Program-made: the position numbers and the translations under genes | Shown: in pieces, positions 36,605 through 45,029 of the stretch | How positions within the stretch are numbered: position 1 is the first letter of the stretch | Layout: every line of letters begins with the position of its first letter | Origin: Pseudomonas putida | GTDB taxonomy: Bacteria; Pseudomonadota; Gammaproteobacteria; Pseudomonadales; Pseudomonadaceae | Reading direction: 5' to 3' | Assembly: GCF_001976065.1 (NCBI RefSeq) | Contig: NZ_MNAH01000002.1 | Location: 771,386 to 835,385, forward strand | Length of the DNA stretch: 64,000 nucleotides | Notes under the pieces: generated by a model | Seen by the model: only the letters and a program-made list of their open reading frames with translations | Told to the model about the DNA's origin: nothing | Database searches by the model: none

Positions 36605-37384
36605 ATGCCTTTCGAACTCAGCGTTGACCTTACCACCCTGGCGATCCTCGCCTTTGTCGCTTTCATTGCCGGTTTCATCGACGCCATCGCCGGCGGCGGC
36701 GGGCTGTTGACCACCCCGGCCCTGCTGACCGCTGGCCTGCCACCGCACCTGGTACTGGGCACCAACAAACTCAGTTCGACCTTTGGCTCGGCCACCGCCA
36801 GCTTCACCTTTTACCGCCGCAAGTTGTTCCACCCCCGGCAATGGATGCACGCCATCGTCGGCACCCTGGTCGGCGCACTGACCGGCGCCGTGGTCGCCCA
36901 TTACCTGCCGGCGGAATGGCTGAACAAGATGCTGCCGGTGATCGTGTTTGCCTGCGGCCTTTACCTGTTGTTTGGCGGCACGCCGAAAGCGCCGCTGGAC
37001 AGCGAAGCACCGATCAGGAAAAAGTGGCAGTCGACCCAAGGCTTCACCCTGGGCTTCTACGATGGCGTGGCCGGTCCCGGCACCGGCGCGTTCTGGACCG
37101 TCAGCAGCCTGCTGATGTACCCGATCGATCTGGTCAAGGCCAGCGGCGTGGCGCGCAGCATGAACTTCGTCAGCAACATTGCGGCGCTGTCGGTGTTCGT
37201 GTTTTCCGGGCAAGTGGACTGGATCATCGGCCTGAGCATGGGCCTGTCGGTGATGGTCGGGGCTTTCTTCGGCGCTCGCACCGCCATCAGTGGCGGCGCG
37301 AAGTTCATCCGTCCGGTGTTCATCACCGTGGTGCTGGGCCTGACCGTACGCCTAGCCTGGCAGCACTGGTTCAGCGTGGCCTAA
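36605..37384 (+). CDS. TSUP (TauE/SafE, YfcA-type) membrane permease
   Basis: The 259-residue inner-membrane protein has about seven to eight helices and the family's duplicated motif. The first half begins [20 protein letters not shown] and [14 protein letters not shown]; the second half begins [22 protein letters not shown] permeases export or import small organic sulfur or carboxylate compounds; the substrate is unknown here. It resembles E. coli YfcA (269 residues). Its 3' end overlaps the convergent nudC gene by 33 nt on the opposite strand. Confidence 0.9.
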   Translation: MPFELSVDLTTLAILAFVAFIAGFIDAIAGGGGLLTTPALLTAGLPPHLVLGTNKLSSTFGSATASFTFYRRKLFHPRQWMHAIVGTLVGALTGAVVAHYLPAEWLNKMLPVIVFACGLYLLFGGTPKAPLDSEAPIRKKWQSTQGFTLGFYDGVAGPGTGAFWTVSSLLMYPIDLVKASGVARSMNFVSNIAALSVFVFSGQVDWIIGLSMGLSVMVGAFFGARTAISGGAKFIRPVFITVVLGLTVRLAWQHWFSVA

Positions 37385-38182
37385 GCGCTGCGCCACATAG
37401 GCATCGATCAGGTAACGGGCAATCGAACGTGACGCCGGCAACGGCGGCAGCGCGTGGACGTTGAACCACTGGGCGTCCTCGATCTCGTCCTCCTGGCAGA
37501 CGATCTCGCCACCGGCGTATTCGGCATGGAAGCCGAGCATCATCGAGTGCGGGAATGGCCAGCACTGGCTGCCCATGTACTGGATGTTCTTCACTTCGAT
37601 CCGCACTTCTTCACGCACCTCGCGAATCAGGCAATCCTCCGCCGATTCGCCAGGCTCGGCAAACCCCGCCAGCGTGCTGTAGACCCCGGCGACAAAACGT
37701 GGCGAGCGTGCCAGCAGAACCTCATCACCACGGGTCACCAGCACGATCATGCTGGGGGAAATCCGCGGATAGCTGCGCAAATCACAGGGCTGGCAATACA
37801 TCGCCCGTTCACGCGGCACCTGGGCCATGGCCTGGCCGCAGTTGCCGCAAAAGCGGTGCTCCCGGGCCCAGGTGCCGATCTGCGCGGCATAACCCAGGAC
37901 CTTGAACACCGTGTGATCGCCCTCGAGCATGAACGCCCGCAAGCCTTTCCAGTTGCAGCCCGGCACTTCGCTGTGACTGCGCAGCTCCAGCAGGTACACC
38001 GGCTCGCCATCGAGGTGGCCGATGCCATGCTCGGCGAGAATCGCCAAGTCCTGGCGCTTGAGCCATTCGCGCGGGAACAGTGCGCCGTTGTCATCGAACA
38101 AAAAGCCTTCGGGGCTGCGCGCTACCGCCCAGCCGCCGGGCTGGTCGGTGTCCAGTACTGCCGTGGTCCAGCGTTGAGTCAT
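37352..38182 (-). CDS. nudC: NudC, NAD-capped RNA/NADH pyrophosphatase
   Basis: The 276-residue Nudix hydrolase is of the NudC type. It has a four-cysteine zinc site (CGNCG and CQPC, about residues 112-131), a Nudix box starting [20 protein letters not shown] (about 174), and the NudC-specific motif [14 protein letters not shown] just after it. It hydrolyses NADH and removes NAD caps from RNA 5' ends. It starts 7 nt after the crotonase stop, implying co-transcription, and its end overlaps the TSUP gene antisense. Confidence 0.94.
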   Translation of the reverse strand: MTQRWTTAVLDTDQPGGWAVARSPEGFLFDDNGALFPREWLKRQDLAILAEHGIGHLDGEPVYLLELRSHSEVPGCNWKGLRAFMLEGDHTVFKVLGYAAQIGTWAREHRFCGNCGQAMAQVPRERAMYCQPCDLRSYPRISPSMIVLVTRGDEVLLARSPRFVAGVYSTLAGFAEPGESAEDCLIREVREEVRIEVKNIQYMGSQCWPFPHSMMLGFHAEYAGGEIVCQEDEIEDAQWFNVHALPPLPASRSIARYLIDAYVAQRLGHAEPVLPG

Positions 38183-38189
38183 TTTTCAA

Positions 38190-39002
38190 TCAATCCAGAA
38201 ATTCGGGTTTCTGTTTGCTCATATGGGCGGCCATGGCCACGCGCAGATCGGTCGATTGCAGCATGGCGGCGTTCCAGGTGGCAACGTATTCCAGGCCGTC
38301 GTCGATGCGATGATCACGCATGTAGCTGATCATCTCCTTGGTGCCGGTTATGGCAATCGGCGACTTGCTCGCAATCTCCCGGGCGATGCCCATGACGCCA
38401 TCGAGCAGGCTGGCACTATCGCTGTAGACGCGATTGACCAGGCCCATGTCCCGCGCATCGATGGCGCCGAAAGTGCGACCAGTGTAAGCCAGCTCACGCA
38501 GCATGCCGTCCCCGATGATCCGCGGCAAGCGTTGCAGCGTACCGACGTCGGCGGCCATGCCAATGTCGATTTCCTTGATCGAGAATTGCGCGTCTTCGGC
38601 GGCATAGCGCATGTCGCAAGCGGCGATCAGGTCGATGGCCCCGCCCAGGCAATAACCCTGGATGGCCGCGAGCACCGGTTTGCGGCATTGGTCGACCGCA
38701 TTGAAGGAGGCCTGCAGGGTGAGGATCTTGCGGCGCAGCAAGCGCGCATTGCGTCCGACGTCCTTGCCCAGCTCATTGGCCACGCCGGCCAGCATCATCA
38801 GGTCGATGCCGGAGGAGAAATGCTTTCCTGCGCCACTGATCACCACCGCACGAACTTCATCGGTGTCGTCGATCCACTGGAAGATCTCGATGATCTCGGT
38901 CCAGAAGGCAGCGTTCATCGAGTTGACTTTTTCCGGGCGGTTGATTTGCACATGAGCAATTTTATCCACCAGTTCGACGTTGAACGCTGTGTATTGAGAC
39001 AT
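38190..39002 (-). CDS. Enoyl-CoA hydratase/isomerase family, probably Δ3,5-Δ2,4-dienoyl-CoA isomerase
   Basis: The 270-residue crotonase-fold protein has the oxyanion-hole segments GAGKHFSSGIDL (about residue 58) and AIQGYCLGGAIDLIAACDMR. The stretch SIKEIDIGMAADVGTLQRLP (about residues 140-160) is close to the ECH1 dienoyl-CoA isomerase signature, including the acidic residues used in that reaction. The C-terminal YVATWNAAMLQSTDL is also ECH1-like. That enzyme handles odd-position double bonds in beta-oxidation of unsaturated acids. AAGGAT precedes the ATG. It is first in a two-gene unit with nudC. Confidence 0.85.
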   Translation of the reverse strand: MSQYTAFNVELVDKIAHVQINRPEKVNSMNAAFWTEIIEIFQWIDDTDEVRAVVISGAGKHFSSGIDLMMLAGVANELGKDVGRNARLLRRKILTLQASFNAVDQCRKPVLAAIQGYCLGGAIDLIAACDMRYAAEDAQFSIKEIDIGMAADVGTLQRLPRIIGDGMLRELAYTGRTFGAIDARDMGLVNRVYSDSASLLDGVMGIAREIASKSPIAITGTKEMISYMRDHRIDDGLEYVATWNAAMLQSTDLRVAMAAHMSKQKPEFLD

Positions 39003-39558
39003 GCTAGTGATCCTTCAGCGGGCAAAAAAAGAGCCCGAACTATAACAAGGCAGCCCGGCTGGCTGTAAGGCAGTGGTTCGGCCAAAAGCGGGACCTCAAG
39101 CGCACCACAACAGTGCAAGACCGTCGCGACACTGCGCACAGTTCTGTGACTGCCAAGTGACCAAAAGCAGCTGAATCGCAAAAAAAACTGCCCTTCGTCG
39201 GTGCGCTTGCACCGCTATCCGGCACGTCCGTACCTAAACAAACCGATTGTCGAACAATTTTGCCATCAGCGCTTTACCGCTCTAAGTTCTGGCCTAGACT
39301 GGGTTTCTCGGGGGAAGACCGGTCGGTCATAAAGTGGAAAAAAAGTCGAAACTTTTGCCGCACAAGGTCGGTCGAGTAGAAGGTAGGTGCGTTGCGACTG
39401 GTGCAATCCTTGCAATGGCTTATTCACCCATTCTGCTTCAGCGCATTTGGGCAGCGCTTGCTCCCGATGCGTAGCGCTTTTGCGCCCGGCTGCAGGAATC
39501 GGCCACGAAACACCGTTTGCCAGACCTAAGAATTAGATCAACAACACGGGAGATTCAT
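39003..39558. other. 556-bp non-coding region before glgA
   Basis: This region lies between the divergent crotonase and glgA genes. I see no gene and no REP. It holds a GGGC/GCCC hairpin with a run of seven T residues (minus strand, about 39017-39033) near the crotonase start, and two nearby GGTCGGTC direct repeats (about 39321 and 39366). The glgA promoter must be here, but I cannot place it with confidence. Confidence 0.6.
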
Positions 39559-41145
39559 ATGATTAGTGCGGCTTTGGATGTTCAGGGAGAGCTGGCTCAT
39601 CAACAGGTCGGCGAATCGAGCGCCGTCAGTGCTCCCAGTGCGCAAGCGATCAGCGTTACCGGGACCCGGACGTTGGCACCTGTAGCCAGCCAGAACCCCA
39701 ACAAGAAGAAAGTGTTGTTCGTCACCTCCGAGATTGCCGACCTGGTGAAAACCGGCGGTCTGGGCGACGTTTCCGCTGCGCTGCCTCGGGCCATGGCGCA
39801 CCTGCACGATGTGCGTGTGCTGATTCCCGGTTATCCGCAGGTGCTGCACAGTGAAAACCCGATTCACATCATCGGCGAACTCGGAGGTCATGCGGCGCTC
39901 CCGCCGTGCAAGATCGGGCGCATGGACATGCCTGACGGTCTGGTCATTTACGTGTTGATCTGCCCCGAGCTCTACGAGCGCGAAGGTTCGCCCTATGGCG
40001 CCAACAATGGCCGCGACTGGCCGGACAACCATATCCGTTTCGCCCGCCTGGGCCTGGCGGCCGCCGATATCGCCGCCAACCTCGCGCAAATCCACTGGTG
40101 CCCGGACCTGGTGCACGCCCACGACTGGCCCGCGGGCCTGGCGCCTGCCTATATGCACTGGCGTGGGCAGCGCACGCCGACCCTGTTCACCATCCATAAC
40201 CTGGCTTACCAGGGCGTGACGAGCCTGGGGTCTTGCCCCGAACTGGGCATTCCGCACCACGCCTTGCAACAGGAAGGCATGGAGTTCTACGGCAAGATGT
40301 CGTTCCTCAAGGCCGGCATGGCCTATTCGAGCCACATCACCACCGTCAGCGCCACCTACGCCCAGGAAATCACCACGCCGGACTTCGGCTGCGGTCTCGA
40401 CGGTTTTCTGGCCGCCAAGACCCAGCAGGGCCTGCTCAGCGGCATTCCCAACGGCATCGACGAAAGCTGGGATGCGGCCACCGATCCGCACCTGTTCTGC
40501 CCCTTCAACATCGGCGACTGGGACGGCAAAGCGGTCAACGCGGCCCATGTCCGCCAGTTGTTCGGCCTGCAGGACAGTGAAGGTCCACTGTTCGCCGTGG
40601 TCTCGCGCCTGGTTTACCAGAAGGGCCTGGACCTGACCGAAGCGGTCTCCGAATACATCGTCAAATCCGGTGGCCAGATCGCGATCATCGGCCGCGGCGA
40701 GCCGGAAGAAGAACAGGCCATGCGCGAACTGGCCCTGCGTTTTCCCGGGCAGATCGGCGTGCGCATCGGCTTCAACGAAACCGACGCCCGGCGGATGTTT
40801 GCCGGCAGCGATTTCCTGTTGATGCCGTCGCGCTATGAACCTTGCGGCCTGAGCCAGATGTACGCCCAGCGCTTTGGCTCGTTGCCGGTGGCACGCAATA
40901 CCGGTGGCCTGGCGGACACCATCGAAGACGGCGTGACCGGCTTTCTGTTCGATGAATCCACCGTGGAAAGTTATCAGCAAGCCCTGAGCCGCGCGTTCAA
41001 GGTCTTCGCCTTCCCCGACCTGCTGCACGCCATGCGCTGCCGCGCCATGGCCGCACCGTTCAACTGGTGCAAGGCGGTCGAACCATACGCCGAACTCTAC
41101 GAACAGCTTGTGGCCAAAGCTTTGGGGAAATCGCACAAACAGTAA
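39559..41145 (+). CDS. glgA: GlgA, glycogen synthase (ADP-glucose)
   Basis: The 528-residue GT5 enzyme extends alpha-1,4-glucan from ADP-glucose. The ADP-glucose loop KTGGLGDV (about residue 70), HAHDWPAGLAP, the C-terminal domain signature RYEPCGLSQMYAQRFGSLPV (about 430) and NTGGLADTI are all present. The first ~50 residues, rich in Ser, Ala, Gln and Thr, precede the point where the E. coli protein begins and have no recognisable fold. The ATG at 39559 has GGGAG upstream. It is first in the block with treZ (12-nt gap), malQ and treY. No glgC is in the window. Confidence 0.94.
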   Translation: MISAALDVQGELAHQQVGESSAVSAPSAQAISVTGTRTLAPVASQNPNKKKVLFVTSEIADLVKTGGLGDVSAALPRAMAHLHDVRVLIPGYPQVLHSENPIHIIGELGGHAALPPCKIGRMDMPDGLVIYVLICPELYEREGSPYGANNGRDWPDNHIRFARLGLAAADIAANLAQIHWCPDLVHAHDWPAGLAPAYMHWRGQRTPTLFTIHNLAYQGVTSLGSCPELGIPHHALQQEGMEFYGKMSFLKAGMAYSSHITTVSATYAQEITTPDFGCGLDGFLAAKTQQGLLSGIPNGIDESWDAATDPHLFCPFNIGDWDGKAVNAAHVRQLFGLQDSEGPLFAVVSRLVYQKGLDLTEAVSEYIVKSGGQIAIIGRGEPEEEQAMRELALRFPGQIGVRIGFNETDARRMFAGSDFLLMPSRYEPCGLSQMYAQRFGSLPVARNTGGLADTIEDGVTGFLFDESTVESYQQALSRAFKVFAFPDLLHAMRCRAMAAPFNWCKAVEPYAELYEQLVAKALGKSHKQ

Positions 41146-41157
41146 GAGGCTTTAGAG

Positions 41158-42954
41158 ATGCCGTTACGGACCCTTGAGACCTGGCCCCACGGCGCAATCA
41201 AACTGGACCCGAAAAACACACGATTCGCGTTGTGGGCTCCAGATGCGTTCTACGTCAGTGTCGAGCTGGAAAATGGACAGTCCTTGCCGTTGTTGCCCCA
41301 GGCCGACGGCTGGTTCGTGATCAACACCCCGTGCCCGGCGGGTACGCGCTACCGCTACAACATCGATGGCGAACTGGAGGTGCCCGACCCGGCCTCCCGC
41401 GCCCAGGCCGGGGACATCGACCAGCACAGCGTGGTAGTCGACCCGTTGGCCTACCAATGGCGCCACATGACCTGGCAGGGGCGTCCCTGGAACGAAGCGG
41501 TGATCTACGAGCTGCACGTAGGTGCCCTCGGCGGTTTCCTTGCCGTCGAGCAACACCTGGCACACTTGGTCGAGCTAGGTGTCACCGCGATCGAGTTGAT
41601 GCCGATCGCGCAGTTTCCCGGCGAGCGCAATTGGGGCTACGACGGGGTGCTGCTCTATGCGCCCCAAGCCTCCTATGGTACCCCCGAACAGCTCAAGCAT
41701 CTGATCGACACCGCCCATGGCCTTGGCCTGGCGGTGATCCTCGACGTGGTCTACAACCACTTCGGCCCGGATGGCAATTATCTGCACCGGTATGCCAAGG
41801 GCTTCTTCCGTGAAGACCGGCACACGCCTTGGGGGGCGGCCATCGATTTCCGTCAGCGCGAGGTGCGGGACTTCTTCATCGACAATGCCTTGATGTGGCT
41901 GCTGGAATACCGTTTCGACGGTTTGCGCCTGGATGCGGTGCATGCCATCGAAGACCCGGATTTTCTCCAGGAACTGGCCCAGCGCGTGCGTCAGCAGGCT
42001 GATCCGTCGCGCCATGTGTGGCTGATGGTGGAAAACGAACACAACCAGGCCAGCCTGCTCGAACAGGGCTACGACGCGCAGTGGAACGATGACGGCCACA
42101 ACGCCTTGCATGTGCTGCTCACTGGCGAGACCGATGCCTATTACGCCGACTATGCACACAACCCCACCGAACAACTGGCCCGTTGCCTGAGCCAGGGTTT
42201 CGTGTTCCAGGGTCACATCAACCGCCATGGTGAGCAACGCGGCGAGCCCAGTGGACATTTGCCACCCAGCGCATTCGTATTGTTCCTGCAGAATCACGAC
42301 CAGATCGGCAATCGCGCCTTTGGCGAGCGCCTGCATCAATTGGCCAACCCCGAAGCGTTGAAAGCGGCGACAGTGTTGTTGCTGCTGTCGCCGATGATTC
42401 CCCTGATGTTCATGGGCGACGAATTCGCCGCCGAACAACCCTTCCTGTTTTTCACCAGCCACCACGGCGAGCTGGCGCGGCTGGTGCGCGAAGGACGGCG
42501 CAATGAATTTGCCGCGTTCAGCGCCTTTGCCGACCCGGATAAACGTGAACGGATTCCCGATCCGAACGCCGCGCAGACCTTCGAAGCGTCGCGCCCTGCC
42601 CTGACCTCCACCGAGCCATCGGCGACGCATGAACTCTATCGTCAACTGTTGCAGGTACGTCATCGGCACATCATCCCTCACCTGCCCGGCACCCAGGCGC
42701 TGGATGCCGAGGTGCTGGGCACCGGTGCGGTGAGCGCGTCCTGGCGCCTGGGCAATGGCAGCGAACTGCGCATCGACCTCAACCTCAGCGCCAGGCCGGT
42801 GAGCCACACGCCGCCGGCTGTGGCTACTTTATTGTTCGAACAGCCGCCTGGGTCTGGCCAACAGCTGGATCAAGGCACCTTGCCCCCGTATTGCGCGCTT
42901 GTCAGCCTCACGGCCGCGGCCCCCTTGCTACCCCTTGATGGAGAGCGCCAATGA
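41158..42954 (+). CDS. treZ: TreZ, malto-oligosyltrehalose trehalohydrolase
   Basis: The 598-residue GH13 enzyme releases trehalose from maltooligosyl-trehalose made by TreY. It has an N-terminal beta-sandwich (about 1-100), then the catalytic barrel: DVVYNHFGPDGNYL, nucleophile Asp in GLRLDAVHAI (about 259), acid/base Glu in MVENEHNQASLL (about 293) and NHDQIGNRAFGERL. Family-specific residues YHELHVG-like (YELHVGALGGF) mark TreZ rather than GlgB. It overlaps malQ by 4 nt (ATGA). Confidence 0.94.
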   Translation: MPLRTLETWPHGAIKLDPKNTRFALWAPDAFYVSVELENGQSLPLLPQADGWFVINTPCPAGTRYRYNIDGELEVPDPASRAQAGDIDQHSVVVDPLAYQWRHMTWQGRPWNEAVIYELHVGALGGFLAVEQHLAHLVELGVTAIELMPIAQFPGERNWGYDGVLLYAPQASYGTPEQLKHLIDTAHGLGLAVILDVVYNHFGPDGNYLHRYAKGFFREDRHTPWGAAIDFRQREVRDFFIDNALMWLLEYRFDGLRLDAVHAIEDPDFLQELAQRVRQQADPSRHVWLMVENEHNQASLLEQGYDAQWNDDGHNALHVLLTGETDAYYADYAHNPTEQLARCLSQGFVFQGHINRHGEQRGEPSGHLPPSAFVLFLQNHDQIGNRAFGERLHQLANPEALKAATVLLLLSPMIPLMFMGDEFAAEQPFLFFTSHHGELARLVREGRRNEFAAFSAFADPDKRERIPDPNAAQTFEASRPALTSTEPSATHELYRQLLQVRHRHIIPHLPGTQALDAEVLGTGAVSASWRLGNGSELRIDLNLSARPVSHTPPAVATLLFEQPPGSGQQLDQGTLPPYCALVSLTAAAPLLPLDGERQ

Positions 42955-45029
42955 GTGATGCGCAACTGGAAATCCTGGCCACACGGGCCGGCCTGGCGGT
43001 CGACTGGATCGACGCCAACGGGCGCCCGCAAAAAGTCGCACCTTCGGTGCTGCGCAACGTCCTCACCGGCCTCGGCCACCCGGCCGGCAGCGCCCAGGAA
43101 ATCGACGCCAGCCTGCTCGAATTGCAACAGGTGCAGCAAACCCGCCACCTGCCACCGCTGATCACTGCCGATTTTGGCGTCGGGCTCAACCTGGCGCATT
43201 TTTTCGAGCCGCTGACACCCTGTGAGGTCCATCTTGAAGATGGCTCGCGACTCAGTCTCAAACTGGATGCCGAGGCCGTTCTGCCGGGGTTGATTCCGGT
43301 CGGTTACCAGCACGTCGACATCGACGGGCAAAGCTTCACCCTGGCCGTGGCCCCCGAGCGCTGCTACAGCGTGGGCGATGCCGTGGACAGCCCGATCCCG
43401 CGAGCCTGGGGCTTGAGCGTGCAGCTGTATGCCTTGCGCCGAGCCGGCGATGGCGGTTTTGGCGACACCCAGGCGTTGGAAGACCTGGCCCGAGTAGCAG
43501 GCGAACGTGGCGCCGAAGCGTTGGCGATCAGTCCATTGCATGCCATGTTCGCCAATGACACGAACCGCTATAGCCCGTACTCGCCTTCCAGCCGCTTGTT
43601 TCTCAACAGCCTGTATTGCGCGCCGGGGGCGATTCTTGGCGAGCGCGCGATGCGCGCCGCAATCGACGCCACTGGCCTGGCCGACGAACTCAAGCACCTG
43701 GAAGATCTGCCTTTGATCGACTGGCCGACCGCCGCCGAAGCCAAGCATCGGCTGTTGCAATCGCTGTACGAAGGCTTTGTGCAAGGCGAACATCCGCTGC
43801 ACGCCGACTTCAGCAGCTATCGCCATGCCGGGGGTGAAGCACTGGAAAATCATTGCCGCTTCGAGGCCATTCAAGAGGCCCGCGCCGCCCGGGGCGAAAG
43901 CCTCGATTGGCGTGAATGGCCACAGCAGTGGCGCAACCCGCGCAGCGCTGCCCTGGCTGAATTCGCCGAAGAGAATGCCGGGCGCATCGGCTTCTTCGCT
44001 TTCTGTCAGTGGCTGATCACCCGTTGTCTGGAGCGCGCCCAAGCCGCCGCCCGCAGCAGCGGGATGGGCATTGGCCTGATTGCCGACCTGGCCGTCGGTG
44101 CCGATGGCGGTGGCAGCCAGGCCTGGAGTCGCCAGGATGAACTGCTCGCCTCCCTCACCGTTGGCGCGCCCCCGGATATTCTCAACCGCACGGGCCAGGG
44201 TTGGGGGATTTCCGCGTTTTCCCCCGAAGGCCTGGTACGCAACGGCTTCCGTGCATTTATCGAAATGCTGCGGGCCAACTTCGCCCACGCCGGCGGCTTG
44301 CGGATAGACCATGTCATGGGCCTGCAACGCCTGTGGGTGATCCCCAATGGCGCGTCGCCAGCCGATGGCGCCTACCTGTATTACCCGGTGGACGACCTGC
44401 TGCGCCTGTTGACCCTGGAATCCCATCGCCACCAGGCCATCGTGCTTGGTGAAGACCTGGGCACGGTGCCGGACGGCTTACGGGAAAAACTCAGCGCCCG
44501 CGCTATGCTCGGCATGCGGGTGTTGCTGTTCGAACAGGACAACACGCACTTCAAGCCGATCCTCGACTGGCCGGACAACGCCCTGGCCACCACCAGTACC
44601 CACGACCTGCCCACCCTCAATGGCTGGTGGCATGGCCGCGATATCGACTGGAACGCCCGTCTCGGCCTGGTCGATGCCAGCGCTGAAATCGAGTGGCGCC
44701 AACACCGCGAGCGCGAGCGCGAAGGGCTGCGCCGTACCCTGAGCCAGGACCCGCAGAACTTTCGCGAAGAGTCCCATGAGACCGACCAGGTGCTCGACGC
44801 CAGTGTGCGTTTCCTCGGCCATACCCGCGCACCGCTGGTGCTGCTGCCGCTGGAGGATGCGCTGGGTATCGAACAGCAGGCCAACCTGCCTGGCACCATC
44901 GATACGCACCCCAATTGGTCGCGACGGCTGCCCGGATACAGCGAAGCCCTGCTCGATGATCCCGACGCCGCCCGGCGCCTGGAACTGCTCGCCTGCGCGC
45001 GACTTCAGGCGGCCGAGCGTGACCAATGA
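42951..45029 (+). CDS. malQ: MalQ, 4-alpha-glucanotransferase (amylomaltase)
   Basis: The 692-residue GH77 enzyme disproportionates malto-oligosaccharides. The N-terminal ~140 residues form the extra domain typical of proteobacterial MalQ. Catalytic features include the nucleophile Asp in GLRIDHVMGLQRLW (about 452), Glu in LGEDLGTVPDGL (about 500) and Asp in STHDLPTLNGWW. It overlaps both neighbours by 4 nt (ATGA at each end), so treZ-malQ-treY are translationally coupled. It can lengthen short chains so that TreY can use them. Confidence 0.95.
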   Translation: MSDAQLEILATRAGLAVDWIDANGRPQKVAPSVLRNVLTGLGHPAGSAQEIDASLLELQQVQQTRHLPPLITADFGVGLNLAHFFEPLTPCEVHLEDGSRLSLKLDAEAVLPGLIPVGYQHVDIDGQSFTLAVAPERCYSVGDAVDSPIPRAWGLSVQLYALRRAGDGGFGDTQALEDLARVAGERGAEALAISPLHAMFANDTNRYSPYSPSSRLFLNSLYCAPGAILGERAMRAAIDATGLADELKHLEDLPLIDWPTAAEAKHRLLQSLYEGFVQGEHPLHADFSSYRHAGGEALENHCRFEAIQEARAARGESLDWREWPQQWRNPRSAALAEFAEENAGRIGFFAFCQWLITRCLERAQAAARSSGMGIGLIADLAVGADGGGSQAWSRQDELLASLTVGAPPDILNRTGQGWGISAFSPEGLVRNGFRAFIEMLRANFAHAGGLRIDHVMGLQRLWVIPNGASPADGAYLYYPVDDLLRLLTLESHRHQAIVLGEDLGTVPDGLREKLSARAMLGMRVLLFEQDNTHFKPILDWPDNALATTSTHDLPTLNGWWHGRDIDWNARLGLVDASAEIEWRQHREREREGLRRTLSQDPQNFREESHETDQVLDASVRFLGHTRAPLVLLPLEDALGIEQQANLPGTIDTHPNWSRRLPGYSEALLDDPDAARRLELLACARLQAAERDQ

